Source: an uncultured Sphingomonadaceae bacterium (GTDB lineage: Bacteria > Pseudomonadota > Alphaproteobacteria > Sphingomonadales > Sphingomonadaceae). From it: a stretch of DNA of 64,000 bases. Shown piece by piece: positions 17,032 to 26,839 of this stretch. The notes beneath the pieces were generated by a model that was not told where the DNA came from, ran no database searches, and was given only the letters and a program-made list of their open reading frames with translations. The stretch's first letter is position 1. The number at the start of each line of letters is the position of its first letter. Location of the stretch: NCBI GenBank assembly GCA_947495985.1, contig CANMBD010000002.1, positions 480,975 to 544,974 of the forward strand, written 5' to 3'. The position numbers and the translations under genes were made by a program.

Positions 17032-17547
17032 TCAATTTTCATCGGCGCTCGCCTGTTCGCGCGCAAAGAGAGACAATCGTTTAACAATTTGATCGGCGAC
17101 CCGCGTGGACAGATTTTCCAGTGCTGTTTCTTCAGCCGCTACGGTGGCAAATTCCGAAGACACCACGTCAATGCCGGCATCGGAGCCAGCGGTTGCATCC
17201 AGCACCACCTTGCTGTCGGACAGGCGGACCAGCTGATAGCGCGCGCGCAGGGTCCGGCGTTCCCGGGTGATACGATCATTGCTGCGTACACCAAAGCCGG
17301 CAATTTTATCGTCCAGTTCGACGATCAGACGATATTTAAGGTCGCTGCCTTCCAAGGTGGATAGCTGATCATTCAGCGCGTTGCGCATCAGCCATCCCGC
17401 CTTGCCCTGGATCGGTTCAACCTGAACGGCACCCAGCTGAGAGGCGACGACGCTATTGGAGCCACCGGAATATAGGGGTTGTAGACCACAAGAAGCGAGC
17501 AAGGCACTGGCACCTGCAAGCATAGAGATTTTGTGCAGCAGCTTCAT
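17032..17547 (-). CDS. lptE: LPS-assembly lipoprotein LptE
   Basis: The 171-residue outer-membrane lipoprotein (lipobox ending LLASC, Cys20) plugs the LptD translocon that inserts LPS. The start GLQPLYSGG and the sequence [20 protein letters not shown] fit alphaproteobacterial LptE. It overlaps the leuS stop by 4 bp and precedes holA, the known leuS-lptE-holA order. No signs of damage. Confidence 0.9.
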   Translation of the reverse strand: MKLLHKISMLAGASALLASCGLQPLYSGGSNSVVASQLGAVQVEPIQGKAGWLMRNALNDQLSTLEGSDLKYRLIVELDDKIAGFGVRSNDRITRERRTLRARYQLVRLSDSKVVLDATAGSDAGIDVVSSEFATVAAEETALENLSTRVADQIVKRLSLFAREQASADEN

Positions 17548-20099
17548 ATAACGATATTCACCAGCCGGTCGGGCACCACGATCACCTTCTTTATGTCCGC
17601 TCCATCAATCGTACGCTGCACCTTCTCTGAGGCGAGTGCAAGCTCCTCCAGCACCGATTTGTCGCTGCCTTTGGCTGCGGTCAGCGTATCGCGCAGTTTG
17701 CCGCGCACCTGAACAGCTATGGTCACTTCATCTTCAACGAGCAGGCTTTCGTCCACTTCCGGCCAGGGCGCATTGGCGATTAGCGTGCTTTCATCAAGCA
17801 GCGCCCAGGCTTCTTCGGCGATATGTGGAACCATGGGCGCAACAATCCGGGCCAGTGATCTTATGGCGTCATGACGATCGGCCGAGGGTGCAGCTTTCTC
17901 TATCATGTTGACCAGCTCAAACACCTTTGCGACTGCCTTGTTAAACGACAGGGCTTCGATATCTTCGGCGACGCCAGCGATGGTCTGATGCAATTTGCGT
18001 TTGAGTTTTTTGTCCTCGCCATCGGGTGCCGGCTGATCGGCAATCGACACAAATAACCGCCAAAGCCGCTGAACGAAACGCCAGCTACCCTCGATCCCGG
18101 CCTCTGACCATGGCAGGTCGCGTTCCGGCGGACTGTCGGACAGCATGAAGAAACGTACGGCATCTGCACCATATTGGTCGATAATGGGATCAGGATCGAC
18201 GACGTTTTTCTTCGACTTCGACATTTTTTCAATGCGGCCGATTTGGATGGGGGCTCCGCCGGATGACTTAAACACGCCGCCTTCGCGGTGGTCGATTTCA
18301 TCAGGGCTGTAATAGACGATCTGATCGGCCCCGGTATCTTCGTTCTGCACCGTTTCGAAATAAGTCTCGTGTGTCACCATGCCCTGGGTGAACAGGCTTT
18401 CAAACGGCTCGGCAAAGTCGAGCTTGCCGATGGACGCCAGCGCTCGGGTCCAGAAACGGGCGTAGAGCAGGTGCAGGATCGCATGTTCGATACCGCCAAT
18501 ATATTGTGACACCGGCATCCATTGCCTGACAGTATCGGCATCAAATGGCTGGTCATCCGGCTGGCTGGCAAAGCGCAGGAAATACCAGCTGGAGTTGGTA
18601 AACGTATCGAGCGTATCGGTTTCGCGCCGCGCCGCCTTGCCGCATTTGGGGCAGTCGACATGTTTCCATGTTTCGTGGCGCTCCAGCGGATTGCCGGGAA
18701 TATCAAAGCTGACATCATCGGGTAATGTGACTGGCAACTGATCCTTCGGCACAGGAACCGCACCGCAATCATCACAGTGGATGATTGGGATTGGCGTTCC
18801 CCAGTAACGTTGACGAGAAACGCCCCAGTCGCGCAACCGCCATGTCGTCTGGGCTTTACCCCAACCTTCAGCCTCGGCTTGGTCGATGATGGTTTGCTGC
18901 GCGGTTTCAATATCCATGCCGTCGAGCATGCGGCTGTTCACCAGCTTGCCGGGACCGGTATAGGATTCATCATGGATGGGCGCATCTTCGTCGCCTTCGG
19001 CAGCGACCACTCGCGTTACCGGCAGCGCATATTTACGCGCAAAATCCAGATCGCGCTGGTCATGGGCCGGCACGCCGAAAACAGCGCCCGTGCCATAGTC
19101 CATCAACACGAAATTCGCGACGAAAACGGGCAATTCCCATGACGGATCGAGTGGGTGGGTAACTTTCAGGCCGGTATCAAAGCCCTTTTTCTCCATCGTT
19201 TCGAGTTCGGCCGCGGTCGTCCCGGTTTTTTTGCAGTCCTCACAAAAGGCCGCGAGCATATCATTGTCCTGCGCCAGTTGCTGAGCCAGTGGATGGTCGG
19301 CGGACAAAGCGACAAAGCTCGCCCCGAAAATCGTGTCCGGGCGGGTCGAGAAAACCTCAATGGTTTCAATATCCTGCTGTTTTTCAGCCAGCGTGAAATG
19401 AAATTGCAGGCCTTGCGATTTGCCGATCCAGTTTTCCTGCATCGTGCGAACTTTTTCCGGCCAGCCTTTCAGGTCATCCAGACCGGCCAGCAATTCCTCC
19501 GCAAAGTCGGTGATTTTCAAAAACCACTGGCTGAGCTTGCGCTTCTCCACCGGCGCACCGGAGCGCCAGCCTTTCCCGTCGATCACCTGCTCATTGGCGA
19601 GTACGGTCATATCGACCGGATCCCAGTTTACCGCAGATTCTTTTCGGTAAACCAGACCGCCTTCGAACATGTCGATAAACAACGCCTGCTCGTGACCGTA
19701 ATAATCAGGTTCGCAGGTCGCCAGTTCGCGGCTCCAGTCGAGAGCAAAGCCCAACCGTTTTATCTGGTCACGCATCGCTACGATATTGGCGCGGGTCCAT
19801 TCGCCGGGATGGACTTTCTTTTCCATAGCGGCATTTTCGGCCGGCATGCCAAAGGCATCCCAACCCATCGGATGAAGCACCTCGAAACCCTGCATCCGCC
19901 GAAAACGGGCGAGCACATCACCCATCGTGTAGTTGCGGACGTGGCCCATATGAATGCGGCCAGAAGGATAAGGAAACATTTCCAGCACAAAGCTGCGCGG
20001 TTTTGGCGAGTTGTTATCCGCCTCAAAAACACCGGATTCGGCCCAGCGGGCTTGCCAGCGTTTGTCCGCCGATAAAGGGTTAAAACGCTGATCGGTCAT
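17544..20099 (-). CDS. leuS: Leucyl-tRNA synthetase
   Basis: The 851-residue class I synthetase charges tRNA-Leu. The HIGH motif is HMGH at 50-53 (PSGRIHMGH) and the KMSKS loop is KMSKSKKN (about 630). The CP1 editing domain lies between, with the T-rich [12 protein letters not shown] motif near 345. The C-terminal anticodon and LeuRS-specific domains are complete. It is second in the operon after the DUF3576 gene. Length is typical. Confidence 0.98.
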   Translation of the reverse strand: MTDQRFNPLSADKRWQARWAESGVFEADNNSPKPRSFVLEMFPYPSGRIHMGHVRNYTMGDVLARFRRMQGFEVLHPMGWDAFGMPAENAAMEKKVHPGEWTRANIVAMRDQIKRLGFALDWSRELATCEPDYYGHEQALFIDMFEGGLVYRKESAVNWDPVDMTVLANEQVIDGKGWRSGAPVEKRKLSQWFLKITDFAEELLAGLDDLKGWPEKVRTMQENWIGKSQGLQFHFTLAEKQQDIETIEVFSTRPDTIFGASFVALSADHPLAQQLAQDNDMLAAFCEDCKKTGTTAAELETMEKKGFDTGLKVTHPLDPSWELPVFVANFVLMDYGTGAVFGVPAHDQRDLDFARKYALPVTRVVAAEGDEDAPIHDESYTGPGKLVNSRMLDGMDIETAQQTIIDQAEAEGWGKAQTTWRLRDWGVSRQRYWGTPIPIIHCDDCGAVPVPKDQLPVTLPDDVSFDIPGNPLERHETWKHVDCPKCGKAARRETDTLDTFTNSSWYFLRFASQPDDQPFDADTVRQWMPVSQYIGGIEHAILHLLYARFWTRALASIGKLDFAEPFESLFTQGMVTHETYFETVQNEDTGADQIVYYSPDEIDHREGGVFKSSGGAPIQIGRIEKMSKSKKNVVDPDPIIDQYGADAVRFFMLSDSPPERDLPWSEAGIEGSWRFVQRLWRLFVSIADQPAPDGEDKKLKRKLHQTIAGVAEDIEALSFNKAVAKVFELVNMIEKAAPSADRHDAIRSLARIVAPMVPHIAEEAWALLDESTLIANAPWPEVDESLLVEDEVTIAVQVRGKLRDTLTAAKGSDKSVLEELALASEKVQRTIDGADIKKVIVVPDRLVNIVI

Positions 20100-20163
20100 G
20101 CTGGTCCTATAAGAATGTGGCCCGTTTCAGCAGGCCCGTCGTTGGATTAGTTGGTTGTCCCGC

Positions 20164-20625
20164 TCAATTGGTAAGGGCCCCGCGCCGCAAGTCGCGCGCT
20201 TTGGTGAGGATGATCTGTTCCAGCTTCTGCGTCGTCGCAGCTTTTACCGGCGCATCAACCCAGGTGCCGCCATTGCGAACCTGCCGTGATGCCCCGACGC
20301 GCAACGCATCGGCGCGCAAATCCTGATCGAGGATGGAGATATTAAGTTTCATCCGCTCTGACGGGTTTTGCGGGTTCACGTACCAGTCAGTGAGGATGAC
20401 GCCGCCATTGCTGTCGGTCTGGGTCAGCGGCATGAAGGAAAGGCTGTCGAGTGTCGCACGCCACAAATAGCTGTTCACGCCGATGGTTGTGATCTTTGAT
20501 GCGGCAAGATCGGCTGTTGGCCGATCGTTGCTGGCACAGGCGGAAAGGCCGGAGACGAGAGCCACGGCCGAAAGACCCATTACCAAAGGACGCATTTTAG
20601 CGGTGGACAAAGAAAGGCGGGACAT
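20164..20625 (-). CDS. DUF3576 lipoprotein
   Basis: The 153-residue protein has a signal peptide with lipobox GLSAC (Cys30) and the DUF3576 domain, with IGVNSYLWRATLDSLSFMPL and GGVILTDWYVNP. The family is alphaproteobacterial, placed upstream of leuS, and presumed to sit in the outer membrane; function unknown. The ATG at 20625 is preceded by TGAGGAG at about 20633-20639, which decides the start over upstream ones. leuS follows 64 bp later. Confidence 0.85.
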   Translation of the reverse strand: MSRLSLSTAKMRPLVMGLSAVALVSGLSACASNDRPTADLAASKITTIGVNSYLWRATLDSLSFMPLTQTDSNGGVILTDWYVNPQNPSERMKLNISILDQDLRADALRVGASRQVRNGGTWVDAPVKAATTQKLEQIILTKARDLRRGALTN

Positions 20626-21021
20626 GAACAAGCTCCTCATTGGCAGTCTGGCGGCATATTTGGATTGCACCATCTGCCTATAAATCTGATTTCAACGCTC
20701 TCTATAATTGCTTTGCCGCAAGGGGCAAGCCAAAGCGCAATATTTCGCTCTTGCGAAGTGCCGCGTGAATGGCAGTTGAATGGGGCGGATGCCGAATATT
20801 TTCGCAGCGCGCCGGGTATTGCCGGAGACGAGGCGAGTGAATCGATAATCCTTTGTTCAGCTTAAGGTAATTAAATAATATGCTTAAGAAATGAAAAACC
20901 GTAACCCAACTGCAACAGAAAATGTTCAGATCAAGAAAATCGGACAAAATCAGCAAGTTGACTCGTCTCTCGGCGAAAAATTTGATATAGAAAGACTCGA
21001 ACAAGGGGAAATACCGTCGTC
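20626..21021. other. Intergenic region between DUF3576 lipoprotein and a secreted protein
   Basis: These 396 bp separate two divergent genes. Codon-like open frames are short and not convincing. The AT-rich part 20860-20895 holds two CTTAAG motifs, but the spacing (TTAA-N5-TTAA and TTAA-N9-TTAA) misses the CtrA rule of seven. No RNA gene is recognised. Confidence 0.45.
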
Positions 21022-21765
21022 ATGAGGAAAAATGGCAATCTTTTGGGTTGGTTAGCAGCGGGACTCGCTGCGTCCGGTCTTGCCATGACTCCTGCTTTGG
21101 CCCGCGTATTGTCCGATCAAGGCAATGCAGTCTCGCTGCGTTCGTTGAGTTCCATCGGTTCTTTCACAACCGCTGGTGCGGACCCTGAATTGGCTGCGAG
21201 TTTCAAGCGCAATGTGCTTGGTAGCAAAACCCAGTTTAAATTTACGCCTGCGGGTGGAACGACCAGCGGTGATCGTGCCGTAACTGTTGTGGTGCGGCAG
21301 GACGCGTCGAGCAATGCCATTTCCATTCGCCAGAATGTTGCGTCCGCGGCACCGGGTGCAGGCGTACTGACACCAGCCAAGATTACACCGACATCATTCA
21401 GCCTCGGTACGGCCAAAGGTCTGAAGAGCTTTGCTATTCCGGTTAAGAAGCTGGCTGATAACCTGCCGGATCTTTCGGAAATTGGTGCGGGTATCGATTC
21501 AGGCGATAAAGAAAAAGGCAAGAAGAGCCGGTTTAATCCGCGTTTGTCGATTGATGCAAAAACGCCCCTTGGCGCAGCTCCAGGTGCTTTGACTGCGAGT
21601 GAAAAAGATTATTCTCTTGATCTGGGCGGCAGCTATTCAGTGACGCGCAATCTTGATGTTACCGCAGGCGTTCGTTTGAAGAACGAGCGGGACCGGATGG
21701 CTCCGCTGACCGATTCTCGCCAGGATAGCCAAGCTGTCTATGTCGGAACGCAGTTCCGCTTCTGA
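21022..21765 (+). CDS. Predicted secreted or outer-membrane protein, unknown function
   Basis: The 247-residue protein has a signal peptide (about 1-28, ending TPALA-RV) and a Ser/Ala/Gly-rich, low-Cys body. The last 60 residues have alternating hydrophobic residues (YSLDLGGSYSV, LDVTAGVRLK) and end in QAVYVGTQFRF with a terminal Phe, typical of outer-membrane beta strands. I do not recognise a named family. AAGGGGAAATACCGTCGTC precedes the ATG. It converges with the ThiE-like gene. Confidence 0.65.
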   Translation: MRKNGNLLGWLAAGLAASGLAMTPALARVLSDQGNAVSLRSLSSIGSFTTAGADPELAASFKRNVLGSKTQFKFTPAGGTTSGDRAVTVVVRQDASSNAISIRQNVASAAPGAGVLTPAKITPTSFSLGTAKGLKSFAIPVKKLADNLPDLSEIGAGIDSGDKEKGKKSRFNPRLSIDAKTPLGAAPGALTASEKDYSLDLGGSYSVTRNLDVTAGVRLKNERDRMAPLTDSRQDSQAVYVGTQFRF

Positions 21766-21770
21766 TATTT

Positions 21771-22328
21771 CTACAACCTGCTTAAACCATCAATGGCGGC
21801 CCAGCCATGGGCGCCCAATGTTTCAAGCTGTTGAAAACGAACCGCATTCATCCCGCCAAGCAAGATTACCGGCTTTCTGCACAAGCTGATCAGTCGCTGC
21901 AATTGCAAACGGTTTAGCGGTTTCTGTCCGGGGTGCGACCGCGTTGCAAAAGCGGGCGATAGAAACATGAGGTCTGCGCCATGATGCTGCGCAATGGCTA
22001 TCTCACCGGGACTATGAACCGCTGCGCTGTGCAGCAGGCCATTGGTCTGATGCCGTTTCCACTGCCGCCCATGCACACCATCTGCGCCCCACTGCCGCGC
22101 CAGCGATGGCGATCCGGCCAACAACAGGATGTGATCATGGCGCCTCGCGCAAGCCCTGATTGCCTGGAATCTTTCCTGCCGCTGATTGCTGTTCAAATGA
22201 TAGTGACGGAAGATAATCCCGCTGCCTCGCGGCAAGGCCTTTATGGATTTTTCCAAACTTTCGTCATTGCGTGCATCTGTCATCAGCCAGATTTGCGGGT
22301 AAAGATCGGAAAACCAGGACTGGTGCAT
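21771..22328 (-). CDS. ThiE/TenI-like thiamine phosphate synthase family protein
   Basis: The 185-residue protein has a TIM-barrel pattern of the TMP synthase/TenI type: LMTDARN, then ILLLAGSP, GADGVHG, SPAFATRSHPGQKP and VILLGGMNA. True ThiE binds HMP-PP via specific Lys/Arg/Asn residues that I cannot all place, so it may be a TenI-like or degenerate member. No other thi gene or TPP riboswitch is nearby. AAGG precedes the ATG. It diverges from the YggS gene by about 68 bp. Confidence 0.7.
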   Translation of the reverse strand: MHQSWFSDLYPQIWLMTDARNDESLEKSIKALPRGSGIIFRHYHLNSNQRQERFQAIRACARRHDHILLLAGSPSLARQWGADGVHGRQWKRHQTNGLLHSAAVHSPGEIAIAQHHGADLMFLSPAFATRSHPGQKPLNRLQLQRLISLCRKPVILLGGMNAVRFQQLETLGAHGWAAIDGLSRL

Positions 22329-22395
22329 GCACCTTGCCTGCCATATAGGCTGCGAATAGCCAATCGGGAATGTGATAAAAGCGGAACATTATACA

Positions 22396-23073
22396 ATGAC
22401 GGAATCTGACGAAAAGCTTGCCACCGAGAATTTGGCTATGGTGCAAGGGCAAATGAGCAAGGCGGCGAAAATCGCCCAGCGCAAGGTTGAAGATGTACGC
22501 TTGATTGCCATTTCCAAAACCCGCTCTGCTGATGAGATACGGCCGCTACTGGAAGCCGGACACAGGCTTTTCGGTGAGAACCGGGTGCAGGAAGCGGCCG
22601 GGAAATGGCCAGCACTGCGTGACGCGTTTGGCGACGTCAAAGTGCATCTGGTAGGACAATTGCAATCCAATAAGGCGGAAGATGCCGTCCAGCTTTTTGA
22701 CGCGATCCATTCGCTCGACCGGCCGTCTCTGGTCAAGGCCCTGGCAAAGGCTATGGACAAGCTGGATCGCCGTATCCCCTGCTTCGTTCAGGTGAATATC
22801 GGCGAGGAACCGCAAAAGGGCGGCTGCGAGATCAGTGATTTGCCGGACTTGCTGCAGTCGGCGCGTGCCGCCGAGATAGAGGTGCCCGGCCTGATGTGTG
22901 TCCCGCCATCCGGGGTGCATCCTCCGCCTTATTTTGCGCTGCTCGCCAAACTGGCCAAAGAAAATGACCTTTCCGATCTCAGCATGGGCATGTCCGGCGA
23001 TTTTGAAAGCGCGATCAAGCTTGGCGCGACCCATGTGCGTGTCGGCACCGCACTTTTCGGCCCGCGAACCTAG
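22396..23073 (+). CDS. YggS-family PLP homeostasis protein
   Basis: The 225-residue PLP-binding protein (PROSC/YggS) has the Schiff-base lysine in LIAISKTRS (K41), then GENRVQEA, HLVGQLQSNK, QVNIGEEPQKGG and MGMSGDFESAI. It helps control free pyridoxal phosphate. I choose the ATG at 22396; a GTG at 22372 would add eight residues and lies close to the divergent ThiE-like gene. Its stop overlaps the antiporter's stop by 4 bp on the opposite strand. Confidence 0.9.
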   Translation: MTESDEKLATENLAMVQGQMSKAAKIAQRKVEDVRLIAISKTRSADEIRPLLEAGHRLFGENRVQEAAGKWPALRDAFGDVKVHLVGQLQSNKAEDAVQLFDAIHSLDRPSLVKALAKAMDKLDRRIPCFVQVNIGEEPQKGGCEISDLPDLLQSARAAEIEVPGLMCVPPSGVHPPPYFALLAKLAKENDLSDLSMGMSGDFESAIKLGATHVRVGTALFGPRT

Positions 23074-24926
23074 TTCTCGCCTTTCGAAGCTCCACTTTTC
23101 TCGGCCTCTTTGGCTGCGCGATCGGCCTTGCGTTCTTCCGGCGTGTCGGGGGCAACAAAGCTGATCACAATATCGCCCTCTTCAATGACTGGCCGGGCTT
23201 CGGTAGCGAAGAACAGCAAGCGGCGGTCTTCCTTGAGCACGGCAAGGGGCTCTTCGCCGGCCGCAAGATTCTTGCGATATTCTTCGGCCGAAAAGACCTC
23301 GGTTATGTTGGTTTTGCTGAACCGCCAGCCATCGCGCTCGCGGTCAAGCAGGCTGTTAAAATCGGCACCGGATTCAAACAAAATCCGTCCATGACCGACT
23401 TTGCTTTTGGCTTTGCCGCGGCTGTCGTTGGACAGGCGGCTGATCTGGTCAAAGCCCATTTCGGGGCCGAGATCGGCGGTGATCAACTGGTTCTGGCTGT
23501 CATTGTCTGTGGCGACGATCATGTGCTGAAACTCACCCAGCTCGACATGATCATTGTGGGCCTCATCAAGTATGTCACCCTGATGGGTCTTCAGATCCTC
23601 ATGTCTGGCCCGGCGCAGTGCAAACTGGCTGGTATCTGCGATCAGAACGTCGATATCGAGGGATTTCAGGATTTTACCCAATGCGATGGACCATCTGGTG
23701 GCACCGACAATCAAGATGCCTTCGCCCTTGCCCTCATTTATGCCCAGGCGGTCCGCGACCCAGCCAGCGGAAAAGCCATGGGCAAAGATGGTGGCGATAA
23801 CCACTGCAAAACTGAGCGGAACCAAAGCCTCTGCCCCAGGCAGGCCGTAGTCCACCAGACGGATGGCAAACAGACCCGTGATGGCGACCGCGACAATACC
23901 GCGCGGCGCGATCCATGCGATGAATAGTCGCTCTCGCCAGGGCAGCGAACTGAAGAGAAGTGCGATCAACACAGACAAGGGGCGGACGACGAACAACAGC
24001 AGGATAAGGAAAACGATAAATTGCGGCTGGAACTGTTGGACGGTCTCCCAGTCGAGGGTGGCTGACAGGATGATGAAAACCCCCGAAATCAGCAAAACCG
24101 CCAGATCTTCCTTAAACCGGTGCAGCGCCTGGCTGGAATAAATCTGTCTGTTGGCCATAACCACACCCATGACCGTGACAGTGATCAGGCCGGTTTCATG
24201 CATGATCAGATCGGCGAGCACAAAGCCGCCAATCACAGTGATGAGCAAAAAGGGCGCCTTCAGATATTCCGGCACATGGCCGCGAGGGAATAGCCAGGTA
24301 ATTGCATAGCCCAAAGCCGCGCCGATCAGGCCCGCCAGGAAGCTCGCCGCCAGCACGTCCATGCTGATTGACGCAATATTCGCATTGGGACCTTCATAGG
24401 TAATATAGGCGTAAATCCCGACCGCGAGCAGCGCGCCGATCGGGTCGTTGACGATACCCTCCCACTTCAGCACGTTGCGCACCCGTGAAGGGACACGCAA
24501 GGTCCGCAACATCGGGCCGATCACTGTCGGCCCGGTAACGATCATTATTCCGCCGAGCAGCGCAGAAATCTCCCAAGACAATCCGGCACCATAATGGGCC
24601 GCTCCTGTGCCGAGTATCCATGCTATCGGGCCGGCAATGAAAATCATCATGAACACCGCGCCGCCTGCCTGGCGAAGTTCGCGGAAATTGAGGCTCAGCC
24701 CGCCTTCAAACAGGATGACGGCAACCGCCAGTTTGATGATCGGTTCCTGTAGCGCGCCAAAGTCACGTTCAGGGTCAATAATCCCCAATATCGGGCCCGC
24801 AATAATGCCGACGATCAGCATCAGGGCAATGGCTGGCCGGCCGGTGCGCCAGGCGACCCATTGTGCGCCAATGCCCAAAAGGCCGATCAACGCAATTTTC
24901 ACCATCAGCGAATCAACAATAATCAT
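23070..24926 (-). CDS. NhaP-type cation:proton antiporter with RCK-like C-terminus
   Basis: The 618-residue inner-membrane protein has about 12 hydrophobic helices (1-390), with EGGLSLNFRELR and the FEG/VNDP motifs of CPA1 antiporters (WEGIVNDPIGAL). A cytosolic TrkA-N-like domain (GILIVGATRWSIALG, about 405-500) follows. A final charged tail is rich in Glu/Lys. It probably exchanges Na+ or K+ for H+. It is near the 3' side of the bio genes but its 27-bp gap does not prove co-transcription. Confidence 0.87.
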   Translation of the reverse strand: MIIVDSLMVKIALIGLLGIGAQWVAWRTGRPAIALMLIVGIIAGPILGIIDPERDFGALQEPIIKLAVAVILFEGGLSLNFRELRQAGGAVFMMIFIAGPIAWILGTGAAHYGAGLSWEISALLGGIMIVTGPTVIGPMLRTLRVPSRVRNVLKWEGIVNDPIGALLAVGIYAYITYEGPNANIASISMDVLAASFLAGLIGAALGYAITWLFPRGHVPEYLKAPFLLITVIGGFVLADLIMHETGLITVTVMGVVMANRQIYSSQALHRFKEDLAVLLISGVFIILSATLDWETVQQFQPQFIVFLILLLFVVRPLSVLIALLFSSLPWRERLFIAWIAPRGIVAVAITGLFAIRLVDYGLPGAEALVPLSFAVVIATIFAHGFSAGWVADRLGINEGKGEGILIVGATRWSIALGKILKSLDIDVLIADTSQFALRRARHEDLKTHQGDILDEAHNDHVELGEFQHMIVATDNDSQNQLITADLGPEMGFDQISRLSNDSRGKAKSKVGHGRILFESGADFNSLLDRERDGWRFSKTNITEVFSAEEYRKNLAAGEEPLAVLKEDRRLLFFATEARPVIEEGDIVISFVAPDTPEERKADRAAKEAEKSGASKGEN

Positions 24927-24953
24927 TTGTAATCTATGCCGTTTTTTTGACTG

Positions 24954-26213
24954 TTATGCAAAATGAACAATTGCGTCTTGGATAGCGCGGTAGACCGCCG
25001 CGAGTTGCGCATCGGAAATACAATAAGGCGGCATTATATACACCGTGTTGCCAAGCGGGCGCAGCAGAATATTTCGCCCGGCGAAAAACCGAAGCAGATC
25101 CGGGCCGATGGCGGACATGTAATTGCCGCTGGCGTCATTGATTTCAAAAGCCAATATCGTGCCGCATTGACGTATGCCGGAGACATTCCGATGTTCGGCA
25201 AGTTGCCCGGTAAATGCCCGATGGCAGGCGATGATGTGTTCAATCCGCTGCTGCACCGGTTCGTCCCGCCAGATCTGTAAATTGGCATTGGCGGCGGCAC
25301 ATGCGATCGGGTTGGCGGTGAAGCTGCTGGAATGAAAAAATGTCTTGGTGCGGTCTTTGGAAAAATGCGCGTCATATACCGGCGCGCTCGCAGCCGTTAT
25401 CGCCAGCGGGATCACACCCCCGGTCAGGCCTTTCGCCATGCACAGGATATCGGGCGTGATGCCAGCTCGCTCGCAGGCAAAAACAGTTCCGGTACGGCCC
25501 CAACCTGTCATGACTTCATCAGCGATAAACAAAACATCATGCCGCTGGCAGATGCGCTGCATCTCGCGAAGTGTTTCCGGCGTATAGATTTTCATGCCGC
25601 CCGCGCCGAGAATCAGCGGTTCCACGATCAGCGCCGCCGGGGGGTCGTCTTGATCCGCGCAAAAAGCGGCCAGCGCATCAAATGTGGCCTGCTCCGCACC
25701 AGATTTGGGAAAAGGAATGGAACTCACATCAAACAAAAGCGGCGCATAGGCATCATTAAACACACCGCGCGCACCAATCGACATCGCGCCGATAGTGTCG
25801 CCGTGATAGCTATGATCCATGACCAATATACGATGACGCTGTCGGCCTTGATTATGCCAGAAACCGAGCGCCATTTTCAGGGCAACCTCAACGGCTGTCG
25901 ATCCGCTGTCGGAAAAGAAGATATGGTTGAGCGTGTCGGGCAGAAAATCGGACAGATTCTTCGCCAGTTGTTCGGCAGGCCCATGCGTCCAGCCCGCGAA
26001 AATAATCTGGTCCAGCTGCGCGCTTTGCTGCTGTATCGCGCTGACAATTTTGGGGTGGCAATGGCCATGGGTCTGCACCCACCAGCTCGAAATCGCATCA
26101 ACAATCTCGCGGCCGTCGTTTGTGTAAAGCGTTGCGCCCTCTGCCCTCACGACTCCGGGAATGTCTTGTCCAAGGCCATGCTGGGTAAACGGATGCCAGA
26201 TTTTTGTGGTCAT
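24954..26213 (-). CDS. bioA: Adenosylmethionine-8-amino-7-oxononanoate aminotransferase
   Basis: BioA makes 7,8-diaminopelargonate from KAPA, using SAM as amino donor. The 419-residue class III aminotransferase has ISSWWVQTHGHCHP near 41-54, D232 in ADEVMTGWGRTG and the PLP lysine K261 in MAKGLTGG. The start ATG overlaps the bioD stop by one base (ATGA-type, TCATCA at 26211-26215). Order bioF-bioD-bioA on the minus strand is an operon. bioB and bioC/bioH are not in the window. Confidence 0.96.
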   Translation of the reverse strand: MTTKIWHPFTQHGLGQDIPGVVRAEGATLYTNDGREIVDAISSWWVQTHGHCHPKIVSAIQQQSAQLDQIIFAGWTHGPAEQLAKNLSDFLPDTLNHIFFSDSGSTAVEVALKMALGFWHNQGRQRHRILVMDHSYHGDTIGAMSIGARGVFNDAYAPLLFDVSSIPFPKSGAEQATFDALAAFCADQDDPPAALIVEPLILGAGGMKIYTPETLREMQRICQRHDVLFIADEVMTGWGRTGTVFACERAGITPDILCMAKGLTGGVIPLAITAASAPVYDAHFSKDRTKTFFHSSSFTANPIACAAANANLQIWRDEPVQQRIEHIIACHRAFTGQLAEHRNVSGIRQCGTILAFEINDASGNYMSAIGPDLLRFFAGRNILLRPLGNTVYIMPPYCISDAQLAAVYRAIQDAIVHFA

Positions 26214-26839
26214 CAGCTGAAGTCCGACATATCAAAATGTGTATGAAACGCGGCCGATAGGGATGAGGCTGATAGATTTTCGATAACCGGCAGGCGGCCC
26301 AGCTGTTTCACACCGCCGATACGGCAAATTATGTTCTGACTATCGGCAATCGCGCCGCCGATGAACGCCATACCTAAAATCGGAACGCTGCGGCTGCGGA
26401 GTGCTTCGATGGTCATCAGGCTATGATTAATCGTGCCCAGCTTTGTTGATGCAACGATGATGGCGGGGCATTTCCACTGCGCAAACAAATCAGCATAGAG
26501 CAAATTGTCATTGATCGGCACCAGCGCTCCGCCAGCCCCTTCAATCACCAAGGGGCCATTGATTTGCGGAATGGGTAGATCATCAGCGGATATCATGACA
26601 CCATCTTCTGCCGCTGCAAAATGCGGAGAAGCCGGTGTTTTCAGGCGAAAGGTCTCGGGCAGGATTTTGCCGGGAGCGATGTCGCCCAATCGTGCGACGG
26701 CTTCGCTATCCGTTTCGTCATCCAGACCCGCCTGCACCGGTTTCCAGTAATGGGCATCGAGTACAGCGGTTAGCGCGGCGGCAAAGACGGTTTTTCCGAT
26801 ATCGGTATCGGTACCGGTAACAACGAAATTCTGACTCAA
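26213..26839 (-). CDS. bioD: Dethiobiotin synthetase
   Basis: BioD closes the ureido ring of dethiobiotin from DAPA with CO2 and ATP. The P-loop GTDTDIGKT is at 8-16, followed by WKPVQAG with the substrate lysine and EGAGGALVPI (Gly-rich, DAPA-binding). The length of 208 residues is normal. It overlaps bioF by 4 bp and bioA by 1 bp. Confidence 0.94.
   Translation of the reverse strand: MSQNFVVTGTDTDIGKTVFAAALTAVLDAHYWKPVQAGLDDETDSEAVARLGDIAPGKILPETFRLKTPASPHFAAAEDGVMISADDLPIPQINGPLVIEGAGGALVPINDNLLYADLFAQWKCPAIIVASTKLGTINHSLMTIEALRSRSVPILGMAFIGGAIADSQNIICRIGGVKQLGRLPVIENLSASSLSAAFHTHFDMSDFS

Noticed and set aside
19155..20075. 306-codon open frame opposite leuS
   Set aside because: Antisense to LeuRS motifs, no family and no ribosome binding site.
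20860..20895. CtrA-like TTAA pairs upstream of the secreted-protein gene
   Set aside because: Spacings are 5 and 9, not 7, and AT-rich DNA gives TTAA by chance.
25332..26246. 304-codon open frame opposite bioA
   Set aside because: Overlaps the whole bioA with all PLP motifs; the sequence has no domain.
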